DNA from: Sphingopyxis sp. LC363
GTDB lineage: Bacteria; Pseudomonadota; Alphaproteobacteria; Sphingomonadales; Sphingomonadaceae
Assembly: GCF_000756385.1 (NCBI RefSeq)
Contig: NZ_JNFC01000010.1
Coordinates: 1-64,000 of the forward strand
Direction: 5' to 3'
DNA: 64,000 nt
Shown here: piece by piece, positions 17,247-25,271 of the stretch
Numbering within the stretch: the stretch's first letter is position 1
How the letters are laid out: each line of letters starts with the position of its first letter
Made by a program: the position numbers and the translations under genes
The notes under the pieces: generated by a model
Databases searched by the model: none
The model's input: the letters and a program-made list of their open reading frames with translations, nothing else
What the model was told of the DNA's origin: nothing

Positions 17247-18776
17247 CTATTTGGGCAGCTGGGCAAGCCATTTCTTCAGTTTCGCCAGCAAGCGTCCGCG
17301 CACTTCGGGCTCACCTGCCGCGAGATCCTGTTTTTCCCTGGGATCGCGCACGAGGTTATAGAGCTCGACGTCGGTGCCGCCATCGTTCGCGAGAAGTTTC
17401 CAGTCGCCCTCGCGCACCGCAAAGCGCGGCGACACGTCGATCGGCTGGCTGGGCTTGCCCAACAGGGGGCGCCCTTCCTTGCCATAGGCCCAGAACAGGT
17501 CGGGCCGCTGCGTGACCGGCTGACCGCGCAGCGCCGGCGACAGATCGATGCCGACGCTGCCCGCGGGTTTCTCGACGCCGAGGATGCTCGCGAAGGTCGG
17601 TAGCAGGTCGACGCCCTGCGCCACCGTCAGCTCGTCGCGCGTTCCCGCCTTCATATGGCCGCGCCAATAAAGGATCAGCGGCTGGCGGATGCCGCCTTCA
17701 TAAAGGCTGAACTTGCGGCCGCGCAGCCCCTCGGTGCTTCCCGGCGCGGTCTCGCCGCGCTCATAATAGCGCGCGAGCGGGGAGGGCCCATTGTCCGACG
17801 TGAAGAGGATCAGCGTATTGTCCATCTCGCCCATCTGGTCGAGGCGGTCGAACAGGCGCCCGAGCGTATTGTCCATCTTGACCAGCGAGGCGAGCATCCG
17901 GTCGTCGTCCGACGACTCCCCCTTGCCCATGACGTCGGACAGGCTTTCGTCGTCGGGCGCCCACGGATCATGGATGTCGTTGAGCCACAGGTTCACGAAC
18001 CAGGGTTTCTGCGAACTCTGCGCGACAAAATCGACCGTCATGTCGGCGTAAAGCCCGGTGAGGTTGGTCTTGATCTCCCAGAAACGTGGCCCTTCGCCGA
18101 GTTTGTCCGACTGCTGGGCGAGAAAACGCTCTTCGTCGGACACGAGCACGCGCGGACCGAGCCCTTCGAAGGTCGTGAAACTCTTGTCGAAGCCATAGGC
18201 GGTCGGCCAAGGCGCATCGCCGATATCCCGTCCGCCGCCGAGATGCCACTTGCCGATATGCGCGGTCTTGTAGCCGTTCTGCTGGAGCAGCCGCGCGATC
18301 GTCGGCAGTTTCGGATCGAGCCAGTCGGCTTGCCCGATTTCGGCGTTGCGCGCACGCGCGCCGGTAATGCCGACAAAGCCGACGTCGGCGGGGAAGCGCC
18401 CGGTCAGGAAACCCGCGCGCGACGATGAACAGATCGGCGCGGCGTCATAGAATTTAGTGAGCAGCACGCCTTCGCGCGCGAGGCGGTCGAGGTTCGGCGT
18501 CCAGACCTTCTTGTTCCCCATCACCGACAGATCGCCGAAGCCCATGTCGTCGACGAGAATGAACAGGATATTAGGCCGGCGTTCGGCTTGCTTGCCGGCT
18601 TCGGCGGCGCGCGCCGGGGGTGCACTCTGCGCCAAGGCCGCCGCGGTAGGCACGGCCGCGATCGCCGCCAGGCTCATCGCCGCCGTCGCGAAAAAACGTC
18701 CACCGGCGAAAATGCGGTGCCGGCCGCGGGCCTTTCCGGCGGCGGGGAGGGCAGCGGTGAGCGACCGATTGAACAT
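17247..18776 (-). CDS. Formylglycine-type sulfatase 3 with non-canonical CSSSR motif
   Basis: This 509-residue arylsulfatase-like protein has FILVDDMGFGDL with calcium ligands, HIGKWHLGGGRD, and FTSDNGPSP. It is clearly paralogous to sulfatase 4 along its whole length. The activation motif reads C-S-S-S-R (Cys116-Arg120) where the consensus is C-x-P-x-R: the proline is serine, encoded TCG. The rest of the motif (RAGFLTG) is intact. A GGGAGA site lies just before the ATG at 18776; an upstream in-frame start at 18815 is less likely. A long N-terminal segment ending near AAALAQ is probably a signal peptide. It heads the unit with the FGE. Whether it is activated is the open question. Confidence 0.85.
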   Translation of the reverse strand: MFNRSLTAALPAAGKARGRHRIFAGGRFFATAAMSLAAIAAVPTAAALAQSAPPARAAEAGKQAERRPNILFILVDDMGFGDLSVMGNKKVWTPNLDRLAREGVLLTKFYDAAPICSSSRAGFLTGRFPADVGFVGITGARARNAEIGQADWLDPKLPTIARLLQQNGYKTAHIGKWHLGGGRDIGDAPWPTAYGFDKSFTTFEGLGPRVLVSDEERFLAQQSDKLGEGPRFWEIKTNLTGLYADMTVDFVAQSSQKPWFVNLWLNDIHDPWAPDDESLSDVMGKGESSDDDRMLASLVKMDNTLGRLFDRLDQMGEMDNTLILFTSDNGPSPLARYYERGETAPGSTEGLRGRKFSLYEGGIRQPLILYWRGHMKAGTRDELTVAQGVDLLPTFASILGVEKPAGSVGIDLSPALRGQPVTQRPDLFWAYGKEGRPLLGKPSQPIDVSPRFAVREGDWKLLANDGGTDVELYNLVRDPREKQDLAAGEPEVRGRLLAKLKKWLAQLPK

Positions 18777-18815
18777 ATTTTCTCCCAACCTCCCGATTCT
18801 GTCGGGTGAATACAT

Positions 18816-18830
18816 ATTTATCGTATTAAT
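18816..18830. promoter_or_regulatory. Candidate FadR-type operator, site 4
   Basis: ATTTAT-CGT-ATTAAT has a perfect left arm and five of six bases in the right arm. It sits between the divergent sulfatase 3 and regulator 2 genes, 40 bp before the sulfatase ATG and 79 bp before the regulator GTG. It is placed to allow both autoregulation and control of the sulfatase/FGE unit. Confidence 0.6.
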
Positions 18831-18908
18831 TAAGCTTGTCTACTTTTCTGTTGGGCCTAAACATTGGCGCAAGGCCGCTTCGCGGCTTCTCGAAAGGAGT
18901 CGAACGCC

Positions 18909-19640
18909 GTGTCGTGGGAACAATCGGGACTGGGGCAGGATGATGCCCCCGCTTCGCTCGGGCGCAATCTGACTTATGGGCTGCTCGACAATCTGGGGCG
19001 CGCGATCGTTACCGGTCAGTTCGACGACGAAGCCTTTCCGACCGAAGCCGAACTGACCAAGCGCCATGGCGTCAGCCGGTCGGTGACGCGGGAGGCGGTG
19101 AAGATGCTGACCGCCAAAGGGCTGCTCAGCGCACGGCCGCGGCAGGGTACCGTGGTGCAGCCGACCTCGTCGTGGAACCTGTTCGACACCGATGTGCTGC
19201 GCTGGCTGCTCGAGCGGCAATTTTCGATCGAGCTGCTCAAACAGTTCAACCAACTGCGTGTCGCGATCGAGCCCGAGGCGGCGGCGCTCGCGGCCCAGTT
19301 CGGACGCGACGAAGAGCTCAAGCGGATCGGCGACGGCCTCGATCGTATGGCGGCGGCCGAACGCGGCGAGGATGATACGCTGGAGGCCGACATCGCCTTT
19401 CACGTCGCCGTGCTGCGCGCGTCGAACAATCCCTTCTACGCCCAGTTCCGCGATGTGGTGAGCACGGCATTGCGCACCTCGATCCGCTTTACCAACCGGA
19501 TCAAGGGCCGCACCGCCAGCGTTGCCGACCATGCCGCGGTTCGCGATGCGATCGCGGCGCACGATCCCGACGCGGCGCGCAGCGCGATGCGCCACCTGAT
19601 CGGCGACGTTCTGACATTGATTGACGACGCGGAGAAATAG
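18909..19640 (+). CDS. GntR/FadR-family transcriptional regulator, copy 2
   Basis: This 243-residue winged-helix regulator with an FCD effector domain is a near twin of copy 1 at 5095-5856. The 29 residues 53-81, which cover the recognition helix and wing, are identical to residues 56-84 of copy 1. The FCD core (ADIAFHVAVLRA, FRDVVSTALRTSIRFTNR) is also almost the same. The GTG at 18909 has AAGGAG nine bases upstream; an earlier TTG at 18864 would add a tail absent from copy 1. It ends one base short of the convergent GH43 gene. The two copies differ mainly in the middle of the FCD domain (about residues 115-150), so they may share an operator and differ in effector. Confidence 0.88.
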   Translation: MSWEQSGLGQDDAPASLGRNLTYGLLDNLGRAIVTGQFDDEAFPTEAELTKRHGVSRSVTREAVKMLTAKGLLSARPRQGTVVQPTSSWNLFDTDVLRWLLERQFSIELLKQFNQLRVAIEPEAAALAAQFGRDEELKRIGDGLDRMAAAERGEDDTLEADIAFHVAVLRASNNPFYAQFRDVVSTALRTSIRFTNRIKGRTASVADHAAVRDAIAAHDPDAARSAMRHLIGDVLTLIDDAEK

Positions 19641-19641
19641 C

Positions 19642-20586
19642 CTAGCGCATTTCCAGCGGCACAATCGTGCCATCGGCGCGATAGGCGATCGGCTGCACGA
19701 TGAATTTGCGGCTACCCTTATACGGGCCGGGGCCGGTCTGCCCTTCCCAGCGGTGATAAGCGATATACCAGCGGCCATCGGCGGGGTCGTGCAGGAAAGC
19801 ATGGTGGCCGGGGCCCTTGAAGCGATCGTCGCTCTCGACGATCTTGCCGCGCCAGGTCCAGGGGCCCGTCGGCGAGGGCGCGGTCGCATAGTGGACCTGA
19901 TAGCTGTCGTGACGATAGCTGCCCGACGAATAGGAGAGATAATAGGTGCCGCCGCGTTCGTGCATGAACGCGCCTTCGGTGAAATGCGGCGGCGTTTCGA
20001 CGGCGATCTCGCGGTCGATCGTCACCATATCGGGCTTGAGCGTCCAGACGCGCAGCTTCGCGCCCGCGCTGCCACCGGCATAGAGGTAGGGTGTCTTGCT
20101 TGCGGGATCGACGAAGACCGCAGGGTCGATCGCCTCGAACCCCTTGCCGCCGGTGATCAGCGGCTTGCCGCTGTCGGTGCAGGGGCCTTCTAGGCCGGCG
20201 CAGGTCGCGACGCCGATCCGGCTTGGCGTCGGATTCTGCGGTCCGACCGAATAATAGAGATAATGGCGGCCGTTCGCGGCGATCATGTCGGGCGCCCACA
20301 GCGCGTGACGCGGCGCGCCGTCGTCGCCGATCCAGCCGATTCGGTCGAGCGCGATCAACTCGGCGCCCTTTTTCCAGTGACGACGGTCGGGCGAGGTCCA
20401 GACGTGCAGCCGCCCGGTCCCGCCCGAATTGGTCGGATAGATATAATAACGCCCGTCCGCGGCTTCGAAATCGGGGTCGGCGCCGTCGAACGAGAGCGGG
20501 GCCGGCGCATCCGCCGCCACGGCCGCTGCCGAACCGGCAAGCAGCGCGGCGAGCAGGGCGCGGCGGAGCACCGGCCGCCGGATCAT
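19642..20586 (-). CDS. GH43-family glycoside hydrolase B
   Basis: This 314-residue exported hydrolase has a signal peptide of about 25 residues. The GH43 catalytic set is present: Asp37 (GADPDF), Asp154 (AIDPAVFVD) and Glu204 (FTEGAFMHE), with WAPDM at 98-101. It differs clearly from GH43 A in length and local sequence, so the two belong to different subfamilies. Its ATG overlaps the GH5-like stop (ATGA), so the two are co-translated from the region around site 5. Alpha-arabinofuranosidase or exo-beta-galactosidase activity would fit the locus; neither can be decided from sequence alone. Confidence 0.83.
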   Translation of the reverse strand: MIRRPVLRRALLAALLAGSAAAVAADAPAPLSFDGADPDFEAADGRYYIYPTNSGGTGRLHVWTSPDRRHWKKGAELIALDRIGWIGDDGAPRHALWAPDMIAANGRHYLYYSVGPQNPTPSRIGVATCAGLEGPCTDSGKPLITGGKGFEAIDPAVFVDPASKTPYLYAGGSAGAKLRVWTLKPDMVTIDREIAVETPPHFTEGAFMHERGGTYYLSYSSGSYRHDSYQVHYATAPSPTGPWTWRGKIVESDDRFKGPGHHAFLHDPADGRWYIAYHRWEGQTGPGPYKGSRKFIVQPIAYRADGTIVPLEMR

Positions 20587-21737
20587 TTGGCGTTCGCCAT
20601 CGGGACCACGCCCTTGGGTGCGGCGGCGAGGCGCTTGATCAGGTCGACCTCGGCCTGGCGATAAGGCTTGCCGTCGGCGCGGAAGACCTCGTGGAACCAG
20701 ATCGTAGGCTCGTCATAGGTATAGGGCTTTTTCCAGCTATCCCACGGCAGGCGCGTCTGCGTCTTCCCGTCGGCGAAGCCCCAGTTATACATGCCGATAT
20801 TGTATTTCTTGCCGATCGGCAGCGATCCGTCGAAGGTCGAGCCGTTGCCGCGCGCCATATATTCGGTGCAGAGCACCGGCCGGCCATAGCTCAGCATCTG
20901 CTTCGCGCGCTTTTCGAACTTTTCGGGCCAGCTGTAATCGTGGAAGCTGTTGATGTCCGACTGGGTGAGCTGCGTGCGCTCGACCGCGTCGACCTTGTCC
21001 ATATTGTCCCAATTCTCGCCGATCCAGACGCCCGAGGTCAGCGGCTGGCTGGGGTTGGCGCTGCGCGCCCATTCGAAGACCTGCGGCAGCAGCAGCGCGA
21101 CATATTTATTCTTGTCGGGGATGTGCTCGTAATTGCCGCCGCCCTTGTTGTTCGGCTCGTTCCACACGTCCCAGGCGATGATGCGCTTGTCGCCGGCAAA
21201 GGTGCCGACGATGTCTTTCACATAACCTTCGAGCTTGTGATATTGGCTTGCGTCCTTCAGCCGCGGCTCGCCCGGCGCCTGCACCCAGCGCGAATTGTGG
21301 ACGCCGGGGATCGGCGGGCTCTGCAGGCCATAGACCGGGTTCGGATCCCACACGCTGTCGAACAGCACGAACATGATCTTGATCTTGTGCTTGTCGGCGA
21401 TGACCAGAAATTCGTTCATCCGCTTTTTGAGGCCTTCGGGGTCGTTTTCCCAGAGCAGGTTGTGCAGGAAGACGCGCATCGTGTTCATGCCGATGCTGGA
21501 CGCCCAGCCGAGTTCCTTGTCGATCGTCGCCGGATCGAAAGTGGGTTCGTGCCACATCTCGAGCTCGTTGACCGCCGAGCCGGGGTTGTAATTGGAGCCG
21601 ATCAGCCACGGCTGCTTGTCGTACCAGCTGTTCGCCTGTTCCTTCGTCCATTGCTCGCGCGCGGCGGCAGGCTGGGCGGCAGTGGCGGCGATGGTGAACG
21701 CGGCGGCGGCGGTGAGCAGGAAACTCCGGTGGATCAT
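20583..21737 (-). CDS. GH5-like clan GH-A glycoside hydrolase
   Basis: This 384-residue exported protein (signal peptide of about 26 residues, ending in PAAA) has a TIM-barrel glycosidase layout. The acid/base is probably Glu194 in AWDVWNEPNN and the nucleophile Glu292 in VLCTEYMARGNG. NTMRVFLHNLLWENDP and FHDYSWPEKF are recurrent segments in cellulase-like GH5 relatives. I cannot name a subfamily, and GH5 members include mannanases, glucanases and galactanases. An endo-acting or exo-acting enzyme on a galactan backbone is suggested only by the neighbours. It is the first gene of a two-gene unit divergent from the MFS transporter. Confidence 0.75.
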   Translation of the reverse strand: MIHRSFLLTAAAAFTIAATAAQPAAAREQWTKEQANSWYDKQPWLIGSNYNPGSAVNELEMWHEPTFDPATIDKELGWASSIGMNTMRVFLHNLLWENDPEGLKKRMNEFLVIADKHKIKIMFVLFDSVWDPNPVYGLQSPPIPGVHNSRWVQAPGEPRLKDASQYHKLEGYVKDIVGTFAGDKRIIAWDVWNEPNNKGGGNYEHIPDKNKYVALLLPQVFEWARSANPSQPLTSGVWIGENWDNMDKVDAVERTQLTQSDINSFHDYSWPEKFEKRAKQMLSYGRPVLCTEYMARGNGSTFDGSLPIGKKYNIGMYNWGFADGKTQTRLPWDSWKKPYTYDEPTIWFHEVFRADGKPYRQAEVDLIKRLAAAPKGVVPMANAK

Positions 21738-21838
21738 GTCTCTTCTCCCTCTTGTGGTGTCTTTGGCGAGGGCCGGTTCGCCCCCGCATCACAACCGATG
21801 CCCCATTGATAGATTCGATTTGCGTCGATAGGAAGCAT

Positions 21839-21853
21839 ATATATCGTATAAAT
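21839..21853. promoter_or_regulatory. Candidate FadR-type operator, site 5
   Basis: ATATAT-CGT-ATAAAT has a perfect right arm and five of six bases in the left arm. It lies between the divergent GH5-like and MFS genes. It overlaps the 19-bp block GATAGGAAGCATATATATC (21827-21845) that recurs exactly, inverted, at 1170-1188. Confidence 0.62.
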
Positions 21854-21914
21854 AGAGGGTAGGGCGGCGCGACCGCCAGAAAGCGCGAAAAGGCGCCGGC
21901 AGGGAGAGGCGGAG

Positions 21915-23219
21915 ATGGACGATATCGGCGCGGCGACCGTACGGCGCATCACCTGGCGGCTGATGCCGCTGCTGTGCCTGCTTTACCTCGTCGCCTATAT
22001 CGACCGGCAGAATGTCGCCTATGCCAAGCTCCAGATGGTCGGCGATCTCGGGCTCAGCGAGGCCGCCTATGGCCTGGGGTCGGCGCTGTTCTTTCTCGGC
22101 TATTGCATCTTCGAGATTCCGAGCAATCTGATTCTCGAACGCGTCGGCCCGCGAATCTGGTTCGCGCGGATCATCGGGGCGTGGGGCCTCGTAACGCTCG
22201 CGCTGGGGTTCGCCTGGACGCCGACGAGCTTCTACATTCTCCGCTTTCTGCTCGGGGTGGCCGAGGCGGGTTTCTTCCCAGGGGTGCTCTACCTGCTGAC
22301 CCTCTGGTTTCCGCAGGCCGAGCGCGCGCGGGCGATCGGGCTGTTCCTGATCGCAAGTGCCTTCGCCAACGCGGTCGGTGCGGCGCTCGGCGGGCTGCTG
22401 CTGGAGCTCGACGGCGTGGCCGGCCTGCGCGGATGGCAATGGGTGTTCATCGTCACCGCGATCCCGGCGGTGCTCCTCGTACCCGTCGTCCTCGCGCGCC
22501 TGCCGCGCGGCCCCGCCGAAGCCCGGTGGCTCACCGACGTGCAAAAGGCGTGGCTTGCCGAGACGCTTACCGCGGAAGGCGGCGTGCGCGAACAGGCCAA
22601 CCCGCTGCGCGCGCTCGGCGACTTCCGCGTCATCCTGCTTTGCATCGCCTTTCTCGGCTTTCCGCTTTCGGCTTACGGCCTCAGCTATTGGCTCCCGACG
22701 ATTGTTCGCGGCTTCGGGGTGAGCGATGCCGTGAACGGCTTGCTCAACGTCATTCCCTGGCTAGTGGTCGCGGCCGCCTTGTGGTGGCTTCCGCGTCGGG
22801 CGGCGCAGAGCACCGGCTCGCGTCGCTTCATGGTCGGGCCCGCCCTCGTCGGAGCGCTGAGCCTTGTGCTCGCGGTCGTCCTGCCGTGGCCGGTGCTTCA
22901 GTTCGCCGCGCTGTGCATCGCCGCTGCGGCGATCTTTGCCGGCCAGCCCTTTTTCTGGGTCTTGCCGGGCCGTTTCCTGACGGGTGCGGCGGCGGCGGCG
23001 GGGTTCGCGGCGATCAATTCGGTCGGCAATCTCGGCGGCTTCGTTGCGCAAGCGGTCGTGCCGAAAATCCGCGATGCGACGGGCAGCGACCTGGCGCCGA
23101 TGATCTTCCTCGCGGCGATGCTCGCTTTTTCGACGACGGCGATCTTCCTGATCGAACGGCGCATTCCGCGCGGCGACCGTGACCGATTTCCGGTTGCCAC
23201 GGCGGGTGACTCTTTATAA
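21915..23219 (+). CDS. MFS transporter, anion:cation symporter-like
   Basis: This 434-residue protein has about twelve membrane segments and the MFS loop signatures DRQNVAYAKLQM and GVAEAGFFPGVLYLLTLWFP. The latter is typical of the anion:cation symporter branch that carries sugar acids such as galactonate, glucarate and tartrate. A GGGAGAGG site precedes the ATG. It stands alone, divergent from the GH5-like unit, with GH2 32 bp downstream. Uptake of galactonate, uronates or a desulfated product is plausible; sequence does not decide. Confidence 0.83.
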   Translation: MDDIGAATVRRITWRLMPLLCLLYLVAYIDRQNVAYAKLQMVGDLGLSEAAYGLGSALFFLGYCIFEIPSNLILERVGPRIWFARIIGAWGLVTLALGFAWTPTSFYILRFLLGVAEAGFFPGVLYLLTLWFPQAERARAIGLFLIASAFANAVGAALGGLLLELDGVAGLRGWQWVFIVTAIPAVLLVPVVLARLPRGPAEARWLTDVQKAWLAETLTAEGGVREQANPLRALGDFRVILLCIAFLGFPLSAYGLSYWLPTIVRGFGVSDAVNGLLNVIPWLVVAAALWWLPRRAAQSTGSRRFMVGPALVGALSLVLAVVLPWPVLQFAALCIAAAAIFAGQPFFWVLPGRFLTGAAAAAGFAAINSVGNLGGFVAQAVVPKIRDATGSDLAPMIFLAAMLAFSTTAIFLIERRIPRGDRDRFPVATAGDSL

Positions 23220-23224
23220 AACAC

Positions 23225-23239
23225 ATTGATCATATAAAT
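23225..23239. promoter_or_regulatory. Candidate FadR-type operator, site 6
   Basis: ATTGAT-CAT-ATAAAT has a perfect right arm and five of six bases in the left arm. It fills the 32-bp gap between the MFS stop and the GH2 start and immediately precedes the GGGAGG ribosome site. This suggests that the GH2-sulfatase 4 pair has its own regulated promoter. Confidence 0.55.
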
Positions 23240-23251
23240 TGGGAGGGTCCG

Positions 23252-25255
23252 ATGAAGTCCGTATCGAAGCTGCTCGTGGTTGCCACCGTTTTGGCAAGCA
23301 GCGCCAGCGTTGCCGCCTTGGCGCAGACCGCAGCGCCGCCGCCGAAAAAGCCCGCCAATTCGACGATCAATACCGCGGGCTACACAGCGCCCGGCACGAC
23401 CGAGAGCGGACCCGCCTATGTCGGCCCGATCATGACCGAATGGGGCCGCAAGGTGACCCCCGAAAATGCGTGGCGCAGCTATCCGCGCCCGCAGATGGAA
23501 CGCGACACCTGGATGAATCTCAACGGGCATTGGGATTATGCGATCCGCCCGGCGAACGAACCGCAGCCCGCGGCGATGGACGGCAAGATCCTCGTGCCCT
23601 TCGCGGTCGAATCGAAACTGTCGGGCGTCGCGCGCAAGCTGATGCCCGACGACCGGCTCTGGTATAAGCGCAGCTTCACGCTGCCCGCCAAATGGCCGGG
23701 CCAGCGCACCTTGCTCCACTTTGGCGCGGTCGATTTCGAATCGACGGTGCTCGTCAACGGCGTCGTCGTCGGCAGCCACAAGGGGGGCTCCGACCCGTTC
23801 AGTTTTGACGTCACCCGCTACCTGCGGTCCGGCGTGAACGAACTCGTCGTACAGGTGACCGACCCGACCTCGACCGGCGACCAGCCGCGCGGCAAGCAGA
23901 CGCTCGAACCGCGCGGCATCTGGTACACGGCGGTCAGCGGGATCTGGCAGACGGTATGGCTCGAACCCGTCGCCGACCTCCATATCGCCGACCTGCGCGC
24001 GGTGCCCGACATCGACAAGGGCGAGCTGGCGGTCGACGTCGCGCTCAGCAACACCGCGACGCCCAGCGACGCCGTGCGCATCACTGCGCGCGACAAGGGC
24101 AAGGTGATCGCGAGCACGATCATCCGCGGCAACCGGCAGGGCGTGCTCAAGATTCCAAATGCGCGCCTCTGGTCGCCCGTTGATCCCTACCTCTATGATC
24201 TGACCGCCGAACTCGTGAAAGTGACTCCACCGAAGGGGGCGGGTAACGACCGGACGGGGCTGCCGCCGATGACCGAGCGCGAGGTTCAAGCCTATGCCGC
24301 GGCAACTGTCACCGGCGCGCCCAGCGACAGCGTCAAAAGCTATTTCGGGATGCGCAAGATTTCGACCGGTATCGATCCCAAGACCGGCAAGATGGCGCTG
24401 CTGCTCAACAACAAGCCGCTCTTCCACAATGGCACGCTCGATCAAGGCTGGTGGCCCGAAAGCCTGCTCACCCCGCCGTCGGAGGAAGCCGCGCGCAGCG
24501 ACATCATCTTCCTCAAGAAAGCCGGCTTCAATATGCTCCGCAAGCATATCAAGGTCGAGCCCGCGCAATATTATCACGACGCCGACCGGCTCGGCATCCT
24601 GATCTGGCAGGACATGCCCTCGGGCGCGTTCGGCGATCAGGCGGTGCGGCGGCCGAGCGACCGCGAGGCGACCTTTACCTCGGCGGGCATGGCGCAATAT
24701 CAGGCCGAACTAGCGCGGATGATCGGCGCGCTCCGCGCCTTCCCCTCGATCGTGATGTGGGTGACCAACAACGAGGGCTGGGGCCAGTACGATGTCAAGA
24801 CCGTCGGCAGCATCGCCAAGAACATGGACCCGAGCCGCCTCGTCAACAATGCGAGCGGCTGGTTCGACGTGCCCGGAAGCGGGTCGGACGTCTACGACAT
24901 CCACACCTATGACGAGGTGCCCGTCGAACCCGCGCCGCAGGCCGACCGCCCGATCGTGACCGGCGAATTCGGCGGCGTCGGGCTGCCGATTCCGGGGCAT
25001 CTGTGGTTCACCGACCGCGACGCGCGCATCTATCAGTTCGCGACCGACAAGGAAGATTATCGCCGCCGCTACAAGATCAAGTTCGACGAGATCATCCGCC
25101 AAGCGAAGGAGCTGGGGCTCGCGGCGTCGGTCTATACCGAAACGAGCGACGTCGAGGGCGAACTCAACGGTCTCCTCACCTATGACCGCGCGGTGTCGAA
25201 GCTGCCGGTCGAGGATTTCGCCGAGATCGCAAAGCCGCTGTTCGAGGATAAATAA
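23252..25255 (+). CDS. GH2-family glycoside hydrolase (beta-galactosidase-like)
   Basis: This 667-residue exported enzyme has a signal peptide of about 25 residues. It has the jelly-roll sugar-binding domain (WYKRSFTLPAKW, FGAVDFESTVLVNG), an immunoglobulin-like middle, and a TIM barrel. The acid/base is Glu508 in TNNEGWGQYD and the nucleophile Glu572 in VTGEFGG. It lacks the long C-terminal domains of LacZ. GH2 also includes beta-glucuronidases and beta-mannosidases, but beta-galactosidase fits the galactose pathway best. Sulfatase 4 starts 16 bp downstream. Together they could remove sulfate and then release galactose from the non-reducing end. Confidence 0.83.
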   Translation: MKSVSKLLVVATVLASSASVAALAQTAAPPPKKPANSTINTAGYTAPGTTESGPAYVGPIMTEWGRKVTPENAWRSYPRPQMERDTWMNLNGHWDYAIRPANEPQPAAMDGKILVPFAVESKLSGVARKLMPDDRLWYKRSFTLPAKWPGQRTLLHFGAVDFESTVLVNGVVVGSHKGGSDPFSFDVTRYLRSGVNELVVQVTDPTSTGDQPRGKQTLEPRGIWYTAVSGIWQTVWLEPVADLHIADLRAVPDIDKGELAVDVALSNTATPSDAVRITARDKGKVIASTIIRGNRQGVLKIPNARLWSPVDPYLYDLTAELVKVTPPKGAGNDRTGLPPMTEREVQAYAAATVTGAPSDSVKSYFGMRKISTGIDPKTGKMALLLNNKPLFHNGTLDQGWWPESLLTPPSEEAARSDIIFLKKAGFNMLRKHIKVEPAQYYHDADRLGILIWQDMPSGAFGDQAVRRPSDREATFTSAGMAQYQAELARMIGALRAFPSIVMWVTNNEGWGQYDVKTVGSIAKNMDPSRLVNNASGWFDVPGSGSDVYDIHTYDEVPVEPAPQADRPIVTGEFGGVGLPIPGHLWFTDRDARIYQFATDKEDYRRRYKIKFDEIIRQAKELGLAASVYTETSDVEGELNGLLTYDRAVSKLPVEDFAEIAKPLFEDK

Positions 25256-25271
25256 GGCAGGGGAAACGCCG

